A DNA stretch of 45,467 nucleotides. It comes from Oceanicola granulosus HTCC2516. Lineage in GTDB: Bacteria > Pseudomonadota > Alphaproteobacteria > Rhodobacterales > Rhodobacteraceae. Numbering within the stretch: the first letter of the stretch is position 1; each line of letters opens with the position of its first letter. Position numbers and translations under genes: made by a program. The notes below the pieces were generated by a model that saw nothing but the letters and a program-made list of their open reading frames with translations, did no database searches and was not told where the DNA came from. This document shows, piece by piece, positions 7,722 to 14,518 of this stretch. The stretch covers positions 1-45,467 of the forward strand of contig NZ_CH724108.1 of NCBI RefSeq assembly GCF_000153305.1, given 5' to 3'.

Positions 7722-8416
7722 GCGGGCGCATCTTCCCCGTCCGCCTCGCCCCCGAGCGGGTGCGCGTCGGCCTCATCGTGCTGCGCGCCGACGAGACCAT
7801 CGAGCGCGAATTCCGCCAGCTGTTCCCCGCCGGAGCCGACCTGCTGGTCAGCCGCGTCGCCTCGGGCCGCCAGCTCACCCTCGAGACCCTCGCCGCGATG
7901 GAGGCCGACCTCGCCGCCGCCGCCGCGCTGTTTCCCGAGGACACCCGGCTCGACGCGCTCGGCTACGCCTGCACCTCGGGCACCGCCCGGATCGGCGCGG
8001 ACCGCATCGCGGCGCTGCTCGGCCCCGCGGCGGCGCACGTCACCGAGCCGGTCTCCGCCCTCGTCGCCACCGCCCGCGCGCGCGGCCTGCGCCGGCTGGC
8101 GCTGCTGTCGCCCTACGAGGCGGCAGTCTCGGCCCGGCTGCGCGCGGTGCTGGCCGAGGCGGGCATCGAGACGCCGGTCTTCGGTAGCTTCGACGTCACC
8201 GACGAGGCCACCGTCGCGCGCATCGCCCCCGACGCGATCACCGACGCCGCCCTCGCCCTGACGAACGGCGCCGACGTCGACGGGCTCTTCCTCTCCTGCA
8301 CCAACCTCGCCACCCTCGACGTCCTCGCCCCGCTCGAGGCGCGCCTCGGGATGCCGGTGATGTCGAGCAACAGCGTCCTCGCCGGCCACCTGCGCCAGCT
8401 CGCCGACCTGCCCTAG
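7718..8416 (+). CDS. Asp/Glu racemase superfamily protein, EutA / maleate isomerase-like
   Basis: A 232-residue protein starting at GTG within the previous stop. It has the two-cysteine layout of the maleate isomerase/arylmalonate decarboxylase/EutA group: the first Cys in GYACTSGTARIG, the second in LSCTNLATLDV, then GMPVMSSNS. The spacing and the VTEPVSAL and LALLSPY segments look like EutA of ectoine utilisation clusters. The chemistry is expected to be cofactor-free proton transfer or isomerisation at an acidic carbon. The stop (TAG, 8414-8416) shares the palindrome CTAG with the stop of the convergent kinase gene. The assignment to EutA rather than maleate isomerase rests on motif memory and operon company. 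Confidence 0.82.
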   Translation: MSGRIFPVRLAPERVRVGLIVLRADETIEREFRQLFPAGADLLVSRVASGRQLTLETLAAMEADLAAAAALFPEDTRLDALGYACTSGTARIGADRIAALLGPAAAHVTEPVSALVATARARGLRRLALLSPYEAAVSARLRAVLAEAGIETPVFGSFDVTDEATVARIAPDAITDAALALTNGADVDGLFLSCTNLATLDVLAPLEARLGMPVMSSNSVLAGHLRQLADLP

Positions 8417-9777
8417 CCGCGCGGGCCGATGGCGAGGTCGGTGAAGACGTCCGGGTGCCCGAGCTGGCCGCCCTTCAGCAGCACCTCGAGCCCGGCATAG
8501 GCGGGATCGTCGCTGTGGCAGAGGCACACCGGCGCCCCCGGCGCCAGCGGCGCGCGCAACTCCAGCGCCCCCACCGGCAGCGCCTCGACGACGGCCCCCG
8601 ACGTGTCGCCGCCGGCGACGGCGAGCCGCGTCAGCCCCAGCGCCGGCACCGCCTCGCGCGCGATCGCGCCCAACGTATGGCCGATGCGCGCCTGCGCCCG
8701 CTCGAAGGGGATGCCCTCGGCGCGGCAATGGTCCGCCAACCCCGCATAGGCCGGGTCGTCGACCGTCTTGGCGGCGAAGATCAGCGCCGGGCGATCCTCC
8801 GCCAGCACCGGCCGAACCGCCTCGAGCAGCCGGCGCACCTCCGCGTCGCCCCCGCCCCCGGCGACGGCGCGCACGTCGAGCCGGAACGGCGCGAACCCGG
8901 CCGCCTCGGCGCGCGCGATCTGATCGGCCGTGACCGGCGAGCAGCTCCCCGACAGCGCCAGCAGCCGCGGCGTCGGGGCCAGCGGCGCGAAGCGCGGCGG
9001 CTCGCTCGCCAACGCCCCCTCGGCGCGCCAGTGGGCGACCAGCGCGTATTGCAGCCCCGACGACGATGCCGAGAAGACACCCGCCCCGCGCGCCTCCCAG
9101 ACCAGCCGCCCGGCGGCGCGCTGGCTGGCCTCGTCGTAGGTGTCGAGCACCACGATCTCGCCGCTCTCCCCGCTCGCCGCCAGCACTTCGGCCGCGTCCG
9201 GGCCGATCAGCCGGTCGAGCGCGAGGCCCGTCACCGCCCGCTCGGTCTGCGCAGCGAGATGGCGGGTCAGGTCGCCCTCGGTCATCGGCGTGACGGGATG
9301 GCGCGACATGGTCGGGTGCCGGTCGATCCGGTGGACCCCGCCGGTGCCGGCGCGCGCGAACAGCGTCGAGAAGGTCACCCACCGCCCGAGCTGCGGCGCC
9401 CCCACGATCACCGGCGACAGCCGCGCCCCCGACACCCGCCGCCCGATCTCGATCGCCCGCCCGATCGAGCCGACCTCCGGCGCGGAATCGAACGTCGAGC
9501 AGACCTTGTACTGCAGGATCGGCGCCCCCGTCGCGGCGAGGAACGCGAACCGCGCCGGCAGCTCCGCCTCCATCCACGCCGCCCCCCGCGCCCGCGCCGT
9601 TCCGGCCATTCCGACGACCGGGTAGCCGGAAAACCGCGCCGCCAGCGCCTCGTCGGGCAGCGCGGTGAACAGCACGGTTTCCAGACCCGCCTTCGCGGTG
9701 ACCTCCATCGCATCGGTCGAGCCGGTGAAATCGTCGCCGTAGAATGCCAGCGACGTCCCTGTCCCGAGGTCCGTCAT
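8413..9777 (-). CDS. four-carbon acid sugar kinase family protein (DUF1537, OtnK-like)
   Basis: A 454-residue kinase. The N-terminal domain opens with the diagnostic FYGDDFTGSTDAMEV. The C-terminal nucleotide-binding domain holds AVAGGDTSGAVVEAL and a Lys/Gly-rich end (VLLKGGQLGHPDVF). DUF1537 kinases phosphorylate 3-oxo-tetronates, erythronate-type acids or related acid sugars. The start at 9777 follows a G-rich ribosome-site region. The overlap with the convergent EutA-like stop is four bases. Upstream lies a TGTCA-N9-TGACA operator-like repeat. The usual partners (OtnC-type decarboxylase, LtnD/DenD dehydrogenase) are not adjacent; the next gene on the strand is a TPP enzyme 263 bases upstream. 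The exact substrate is therefore open. Confidence 0.9.
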   Translation of the reverse strand: MTDLGTGTSLAFYGDDFTGSTDAMEVTAKAGLETVLFTALPDEALAARFSGYPVVGMAGTARARGAAWMEAELPARFAFLAATGAPILQYKVCSTFDSAPEVGSIGRAIEIGRRVSGARLSPVIVGAPQLGRWVTFSTLFARAGTGGVHRIDRHPTMSRHPVTPMTEGDLTRHLAAQTERAVTGLALDRLIGPDAAEVLAASGESGEIVVLDTYDEASQRAAGRLVWEARGAGVFSASSSGLQYALVAHWRAEGALASEPPRFAPLAPTPRLLALSGSCSPVTADQIARAEAAGFAPFRLDVRAVAGGGGDAEVRRLLEAVRPVLAEDRPALIFAAKTVDDPAYAGLADHCRAEGIPFERAQARIGHTLGAIAREAVPALGLTRLAVAGGDTSGAVVEALPVGALELRAPLAPGAPVCLCHSDDPAYAGLEVLLKGGQLGHPDVFTDLAIGPRG

Positions 9778-9831
9778 CCTCTCAATCCCCCCGTCCTGCT
9801 CAAAATTTCGTCGCCCCAGGAAGCGCCGGGC

Positions 9832-9864
9832 CATTGATGTCAGTATCAGGATGACAGGGCAATG
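9832..9864. promoter_or_regulatory. nested inverted repeat upstream of the acid sugar kinase gene
   Basis: Inner arms TGTCA and TGACA (9838-9856, nine-base spacer) sit inside outer arms CATTG and CAATG (9832-9836 and 9860-9864). They lie 55-87 bases upstream of the kinase start, where a repressor operator would be expected. Which regulator binds is unknown; the nearby GntR (11903-12637) is the obvious candidate. Confidence 0.4.
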
Positions 9865-9885
9865 GTGAGGCCGCCGGGGTTTCGC

Positions 9886-9998
9886 CGCGCCTTCGGCGCG
9901 TCGACCGGGCGGGGGGCCAGCCCCCCGCACCCCCCGGGATATTTCTCGAACAGAGATCATGACGCGCGCCGCCCATGTCTCTGTTCTTGAAATATCCC
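9886..9998. repeat. compound palindromic intergenic element
   Basis: Three structures in a row: CGCGCC-TTC-GGCGCG (9886-9900), six G, CCAG, six C (9911-9926), and a long inverted repeat with 21-base arms at 9936-9956 and 9978-9998, matching at 19 of 21 positions (GGGATATTTC at one outer end, GAAATATCCC at the other) around a 21-base centre. It lies between the kinase and the TPP enzyme, both on the minus strand. It could end the TPP transcript or be a mobile REP-like unit. I recall similar GC-palindrome plus GATATTT elements between genes of Rhodobacterales, but cannot check copies elsewhere. Confidence 0.6.
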
Positions 9999-10040
9999 CG
10001 CCGGAGGCGGCGCGACCGCGGGGCCGCCGCCGCCGGCGGG

Positions 10041-11690
10041 TCAGCTCGTGCCGCGTACAGCCGAGAGGGTCTGGCGCGGGGTGAGGGCCTCGGGGTCGAC
10101 GCGCAGTTCGATCACCGTCGGGCCGTCGCGGCGGAGGGCCGCCTCGATGGCGGGGGCGGCCTGCTCCGTGCGCTCGACCACCTCGCCGGCAGCGCCGAAG
10201 GCGCGGGCGTAGTCGGCGAAGTCGGGGTTGGTCAGCTCGGTCGCGGAGACGCGGCCGGGGAAGTGACGCTCCTGGTGCATCCGGATGGTGCCGAGCATGC
10301 CGTTGTTGACCACGAGGAACACCACCCGCAGCCGGTGGCGCACCGCCGTGGCGAGTTCCTGGCCGGTCATCAGGAAGCAGCCGTCGCCCGCGAAGCAGAA
10401 GACCGGGCGGTCTGGGGCGCGGAAGGCGGCGGCGATGGCCGCGGGCACGCCGAAGCCCATCGCGCCGCTCACCGGGGCGAGTTGGGAGGGGTAGCTGGCG
10501 TAGGTGAACAGCTTGTGGACCCAGACCGAGTAATTGCCCGCGCCGTTGGCGACGATGGCGCGGCCGGCATGATCGGCGTCGATGGCGCGCACCACGTCGG
10601 ACATGTCGAGGCTGCCCGGCGCGGGCGGGAAGTCGCGCCCGGCGACGGATTGTCGGTGCAGCTCGTGCATGCGGGCCGGGTCGGCGGCCATGCCCTCGAG
10701 CCGGGGCGCGAGCTGGCCGAGGAAGGTGGTGGCGTCGGCGACGATGCCGAGGCGCGGGGCGTAGACCCGGCCGATCTCGGCGGGCTCGGGCAGCACGTGG
10801 ATCAGGGCCTGCCTCGGCGTCGGGATGTCGAACAGGCTGTAGCCGTCCGAGGGCACCTCGCCGAGCCGCGCGCCGAGCGCGAGCACCACGTCGGCCTCGG
10901 CCACCGCCGCGCGCAGGTAGGGCGCCATGCCGAGGCCCATGTCGCCGGCGTAGCAGGCGGCGTTGTTGTCGATGTGGTCCTGGCAGCGGAACTCGGCCGC
11001 CACCGGCAGGCCGCAGCGCTCGGCCAGCGCGCGCAGCTCGTGCGCCGCCTCCTGGCTCCAGCGTCCGCCGCCGACCACCACCAGCGGCCGCTCGGCCTGC
11101 GCCAGCAGCGCCGCCGCCTCGGCGACGAGCGGCTCGGGCGCCGCGATCTCGGGGCGCAGGGCGGGGGCGAGCGTGGCCGGCGCGGCGACCTCCTGCGTCT
11201 GCATGTCCTCGGGCAGCGCCAGCACCACCGGCCCCGGTCGCCCCGCCGTGGCGGTGGCGAAGGCGCGGGCGAGCAGCTCGGGGACCCGGGCGGCGTCGTC
11301 GATCTCCGTCACCCACTTCGCCACCGAGCCGAACACCGCGCGGTAGTCCATCTCCTGGAACGCTTCGCGGCCGCGGGTGTCGGTCGCGATCTGGCCGACG
11401 AACATCACCATCGGCACGCTGTCCTGCTGGGCCACGTGGAGCGCGATGGCGGCGTTCATCGCGCCGGGCCCACGGGTCACGAAGGCGACGCCGGGCCGGC
11501 CGGTGAGCTTGCCGTCGGCGACGGCCATGAAGCCCGCGCCGCTCTCGTGGCGGGTGGTGACGAACTCGATGCCGGGCGCGTCGACGAGCGCGTCGAGCAC
11601 GCCGAGGAAGCTCTCGCCCGGCACCCCGAAGACCCGCTCGACGCCGAGCTGGCCGAGGCCGTCGACGATGCACTGCGCTCCGGTTCTCAT
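10041..11690 (-). CDS. thiamine diphosphate-dependent enzyme, acetolactate synthase-like
   Basis: A 549-residue TPP enzyme with the three expected domains. In the N-terminal PYR domain the catalytic Glu lies in TTRHESGAGFMA. A central FAD/DHAP-type domain spans about 190-330. The C-terminal PP domain has the metal-TPP motif GDGCFLMTG ending in VVNNG. The family covers acetolactate synthase, glyoxylate carboligase, benzoylformate decarboxylase and sulfopyruvate decarboxylase types. No regulatory subunit gene is near, which argues against biosynthetic acetolactate synthase. The ATG at 11690 has GGAGG seven bases upstream and overlaps the stop of a 20-codon leader ORF. It is divergent from a GntR gene, so a regulated catabolic decarboxylase or carboligase is likely. 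Confidence 0.88.
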   Translation of the reverse strand: MRTGAQCIVDGLGQLGVERVFGVPGESFLGVLDALVDAPGIEFVTTRHESGAGFMAVADGKLTGRPGVAFVTRGPGAMNAAIALHVAQQDSVPMVMFVGQIATDTRGREAFQEMDYRAVFGSVAKWVTEIDDAARVPELLARAFATATAGRPGPVVLALPEDMQTQEVAAPATLAPALRPEIAAPEPLVAEAAALLAQAERPLVVVGGGRWSQEAAHELRALAERCGLPVAAEFRCQDHIDNNAACYAGDMGLGMAPYLRAAVAEADVVLALGARLGEVPSDGYSLFDIPTPRQALIHVLPEPAEIGRVYAPRLGIVADATTFLGQLAPRLEGMAADPARMHELHRQSVAGRDFPPAPGSLDMSDVVRAIDADHAGRAIVANGAGNYSVWVHKLFTYASYPSQLAPVSGAMGFGVPAAIAAAFRAPDRPVFCFAGDGCFLMTGQELATAVRHRLRVVFLVVNNGMLGTIRMHQERHFPGRVSATELTNPDFADYARAFGAAGEVVERTEQAAPAIEAALRRDGPTVIELRVDPEALTPRQTLSAVRGTS

Positions 11691-11749
11691 CGCGCGTCCT
11701 CCGGCTGGGGCGGGAGCGGCGGGGCGGGCGGCTGGGGCGGGCGTGACAT
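11687..11749 (-). CDS. proline-rich 20-residue leader ORF upstream of the TPP enzyme
   Basis: ATG at 11749 with AGGAAGG seven bases upstream encodes 20 residues, nine of them proline in four PP pairs plus one single, ending ...QPEDAR. Its TGA overlaps the ATG of the TPP enzyme (ATGA). The last codons contain the GGAGG ribosome site of that gene. The arrangement suggests translational coupling or a polyproline-dependent ribosome pause that controls exposure of the downstream site. It may simply be a chance ORF; expression is not shown. Confidence 0.4.
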   Translation of the reverse strand: MSRPPQPPAPPLPPQPEDAR

Positions 11750-11783
11750 GGCGGGGCCTTCCTTTCTGAACAGGTGTCCGGGA

Positions 11784-11799
11784 GTTTCGCGCGCGAAAC
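11784..11799. promoter_or_regulatory. 16-bp perfect palindrome in a divergent promoter region
   Basis: GTTTCGCG followed directly by CGCGAAAC, a perfect two-fold symmetric site. It lies 34 bases upstream of the leader ORF of the TPP enzyme and 103 bases upstream of the divergent GntR gene. Likely an operator or regulator-binding site. Confidence 0.5.
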
Positions 11800-11811
11800 A
11801 CCCAATTGCGC

Positions 11812-11840
11812 CCAATCCGGCACATGTTGGTGCGGATTGG
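11812..11840. promoter_or_regulatory. 29-bp inverted repeat, candidate GntR operator
   Basis: The left arm is CCAATCC, one extra G, then GCAC. A six-base centre follows. The right arm is GTGC then GGATTGG. Eleven base pairs match with one bulged base. It is centred midway between the divergent TPP-enzyme and GntR genes, the classic position for a shared operator recognised by the adjacent FCD regulator. A further weaker repeat, CGTTCC-N14-GGAACG, lies at 11859-11884. Confidence 0.5.
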
Positions 11841-11902
11841 CTTTTGCAGGTGCCGGGGCGTTCCTGTAGGTAAGTACCGGAACGAACCTGACCGGGTGCC
11901 GA

Positions 11903-12637
11903 ATGACGAAGCTGACGAGACCGACTCCTGCCGACGACGCGACGATGGTGGTCGCGCCCAAGAGCGGACGCGCGCGGGCCGAGGCCGACCGGCGGCGCAT
12001 CTTCGAGGGCCTGCGCGACGCGATCGCGGCGGGCACCTTCGGGCGCAGCGGCCGGCTGCCCACCGAGCGCGCGCTCGCCGAGCAGTTCGCCACCAACCGC
12101 AACACCATCCGCAAGGCGCTCGACGACCTGGCCGCGCTCGGACTGATCGAGCGCCACGTCGGCCGCGGCACCTTCGTCGCCGACGACGCCGCGCCCGGCG
12201 ACAGCGGCGCGCCGGACTACCCGCTCACCGAGTTGCTCGAGGCGCGGCTCCTGTTCGAGCCGCACCTGGCCGCGCTGGTCGTCGAGCGGGCGACGGACGA
12301 GGATTTCGCCCTGATGGAGGCCTACCTCGCCGAGTTGCGCGGGGCCAAGAGCTGGGCGGAGTTCAAGGAGGCGAAGTACTGCCTGCACCTGATGATCGTG
12401 CGCTCGGCGGGCAACAGCTTCCTCACCGCGATGTTCGAGCAGATCATCGAATCGCGGCGCCGTGCCATGTGGGGCCGGCCGGGCGATCATCCCGCGCCGA
12501 TCGCCGAGGTGCGCGAGGTCGCCGCGTCGGTCAACGGCGCCATCGTCGCCGCCTTGCGCGCCGGCGAGGTGGAGCGCGCCCGCGAGCTGATCCGGCGCTA
12601 CCTGCTCGACGTGCTGTCGACCACCAGCCAGAGCTGA
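11903..12637 (+). CDS. GntR-family regulator, FCD (FadR-like) subfamily
   Basis: A 244-residue regulator. The winged helix spans about residues 25-92 and fits the canonical pattern (RLPTERALAEQF, NRNTIRKALDDLAALGLIERHVGRGTFV). The FCD domain spans about 105-235 (LLEARLLFEPHLAALV; HLMIVRSAGN). It is divergent from the TPP-enzyme gene across a gap with two strong palindromes, so autoregulation and control of that gene are expected. It converges on the dppC-like gene eight bases away. Start ATG at 11903; no strong ribosome site is evident. Confidence 0.92.
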   Translation: MTKLTRPTPADDATMVVAPKSGRARAEADRRRIFEGLRDAIAAGTFGRSGRLPTERALAEQFATNRNTIRKALDDLAALGLIERHVGRGTFVADDAAPGDSGAPDYPLTELLEARLLFEPHLAALVVERATDEDFALMEAYLAELRGAKSWAEFKEAKYCLHLMIVRSAGNSFLTAMFEQIIESRRRAMWGRPGDHPAPIAEVREVAASVNGAIVAALRAGEVERARELIRRYLLDVLSTTSQS

Positions 12638-12645
12638 CGGGGCGC

Positions 12646-13497
12646 TCATCGGCTGTCGATCCGGCCTTGCAGCGCGCGGCCCACGAGGATCAGCGCGAAG
12701 GCGGTGAGCAGCACCGCGAGGCCCGGGAACACCGACATCCACGGCGCGAACAGGATGTAGTCCTTGCCCTGCTCGAGCAGCGCGCCCCAGTCCGGCGTCG
12801 GCGGCTGCACGCCGAGGCCGAGGAAGCCGAGCGCCGCCTGGATCTGCAGGATCAGCGGGAACAGGATCATGTATTGCGTCATCAGGAGCGGCGCGACATT
12901 GCGCACCAGGTGGCGGCGCAGGATCGTGCTCTCGCGCAGCCCGACCGAGCGGGCGGCCTCGACGTAGGAGAGGTTGGCCTGCGCCATGGAGCCGGCGCGG
13001 GCGATGCGGAAGAACACCGGCATGTAGACCACCGACAGCGCGAGGATCAGGTTCTGCAGCTCGGGGCCGAGGACGCCGGTGATGATGATGCCGAGCACGA
13101 TCGGCGGGAACGACAGCATCACGTCGACGAGCCGGCCGAGCACCTGGTCGACGAGGCCGCCGAAGAAGCCCGAGACCATGCCGAGCGCGCCGCCGACCAG
13201 CGCCGAGATCAGCAGCGAGCCGGCGCAGATCGACAGCGTCACCCGGGCGCCGTGGATGACGCGGGAGTAGGTATCGCGGCCGACGTCGTCGGTGCCGAAC
13301 CAGTGCTGCGCCGAGGGCCCCTGCAGCGCGGCGGCGGTGTCGATCTCGAACGGCGAGGCGGTGGCGAAGAGGCCGGGGAACAGGCAGATCAGCAGCAGCA
13401 GCGCCATCACAGCGAGGCCGAGCCAGAGGCCGGGCTCGCGGCGGATGCGGGCGGAAAGGCCGGTGCCGTAGCGGGTGCGGATCACGGTGTCGGACAT
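12646..13497 (-). CDS. Opp/Dpp-type ABC transporter permease (DppC-like)
   Basis: A 283-residue inner-membrane permease. The first membrane segment is at about residues 26-46. Five further segments follow in the BPD_transp_1 domain, about 85-270. The periplasmic N-terminal stretch contains HWFGTDDVGRDTYSRVIHGAR, the OppC/DppC signature. The EAA loop that docks the ATPase is YVEAARSVGLRESTILRRHLV. It is the last gene of the eight-gene minus-strand operon, ten bases after its DppB-like partner. Confidence 0.92.
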   Translation of the reverse strand: MSDTVIRTRYGTGLSARIRREPGLWLGLAVMALLLLICLFPGLFATASPFEIDTAAALQGPSAQHWFGTDDVGRDTYSRVIHGARVTLSICAGSLLISALVGGALGMVSGFFGGLVDQVLGRLVDVMLSFPPIVLGIIITGVLGPELQNLILALSVVYMPVFFRIARAGSMAQANLSYVEAARSVGLRESTILRRHLVRNVAPLLMTQYMILFPLILQIQAALGFLGLGVQPPTPDWGALLEQGKDYILFAPWMSVFPGLAVLLTAFALILVGRALQGRIDSR

Positions 13498-13507
13498 CTT
13501 CGGCCTC

Positions 13508-14452
13508 TCAGGAAATGCGCAGGCGCGGGTCGAGCAGGTGGTAGACGAGATCGACCACGAGGTTGACCACCATCGCCACCACGACGACCACCAGCAGCGC
13601 GCCCTGCACGATGGGATAGTCGCGCGTCTCGATGGCGCTCAGCAACAGCCGGCCGAGGCCCGGCAGCGCGAACAGCGACTCGATGATCACGACCCCGCCG
13701 AGGATCTGGATCAGGATCAGCCCCATGAAGGTGACGATCGGGATCGCGACGTTGCGCAGGATGTGCTTGAAGAAGACGGTGCGCGTCGGCATCCCCTTGG
13801 CGATGGCGGTGCGCACGTAATCCTCGTGCATCGCCGAGACGACGCTCTGGCGGACGAACTGGCTGTAGGCGGCGGCCTGCAGGAAGCCGAGGCTGAGGAT
13901 CGGCAGCAGCAGCATGGCGAGGTTCTCGGAGAGGTCTTCCGTCGGCCCCTGGAAGCGCAGCGGCGGCGACCAGGAGAAGGTGGCGGAGACGCCGACGAGA
14001 ATCATCAGCCCGACCCAGAACACCGGCGCGGCGAGGCCGAGGATGTTGAAGGCCTGGATGGTGGTGTCGAGGGCGCGGCCCTCGTAAATCCCGGCGATGA
14101 TGCCGAGCGGCACGCCGACGATGGTGGCGAGCGCGAGCGTCAGCAGGCCCAGCTCGAGGGTCACGAGGAACGCCTCGCCGACCATCTCCGTCACCGGCAT
14201 CCCGCGCGTCCAGCTGACGCCGAAATCGCCGCGCAGCACGTCGCCGAGCCACGCGAAATACTGCATCCAGACCGGCTGATCGAGCCCGAAGAAGGCGCGC
14301 AGCGCCTCCTCGGCGCGGTCGCTCCCCGCCTGCCCCATCATCTGCGCGACCACGTCGCCGGGCACCATGCGCACGAAGACGAAGACGAGGAACGTGGCGA
14401 GCAGCGCGGTCAGGAGCGACGCGCCGAGGCGTTTGACGAGGTATGCTAGCAT
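13508..14452 (-). CDS. Opp/Dpp-type ABC transporter permease (DppB-like)
   Basis: A 314-residue inner-membrane permease. It opens with the DppB signature MLAYLVKRLGASLLTALLATF and FVRMVPGDVV, and has about six membrane segments. The EAA loop is DYVRTAIAKGMPTRTVFFKHIL, followed by the C-terminal ESLFALPGLGRLLLSAI. It partners the DppC-like permease downstream. A strong stem-loop separates it from the binding-protein gene upstream. Confidence 0.92.
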   Translation of the reverse strand: MLAYLVKRLGASLLTALLATFLVFVFVRMVPGDVVAQMMGQAGSDRAEEALRAFFGLDQPVWMQYFAWLGDVLRGDFGVSWTRGMPVTEMVGEAFLVTLELGLLTLALATIVGVPLGIIAGIYEGRALDTTIQAFNILGLAAPVFWVGLMILVGVSATFSWSPPLRFQGPTEDLSENLAMLLLPILSLGFLQAAAYSQFVRQSVVSAMHEDYVRTAIAKGMPTRTVFFKHILRNVAIPIVTFMGLILIQILGGVVIIESLFALPGLGRLLLSAIETRDYPIVQGALLVVVVVAMVVNLVVDLVYHLLDPRLRIS

Positions 14453-14477
14453 CGGGCTCTCGGTCGGTTCTGGTGGC

Positions 14478-14506
14478 GGGGCGGAGGCCGCTCTGGCCCC
14501 CGCCCC
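14478..14506 (-). other. intercistronic stem-loop between binding-protein and permease genes
   Basis: Arms GGGGCGG/CCGCCCC, one mismatch, then GGCC/GGCC with a five-base loop, just downstream of the binding-protein stop. No T-run follows on the minus strand. Such stems commonly protect the upstream binding-protein mRNA or partly end transcription, giving more binding protein than permease. Confidence 0.55.
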
Positions 14507-14518
14507 GTCCGGTCGATC

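Noticed and set aside
9778-12171. A long minus-strand frame continuous with the acid sugar kinase and extending upstream across the TPP enzyme
   Set aside because: Only the part from the ATG at 9777 has kinase motifs; the rest is an off-frame shadow of the TPP enzyme gene.
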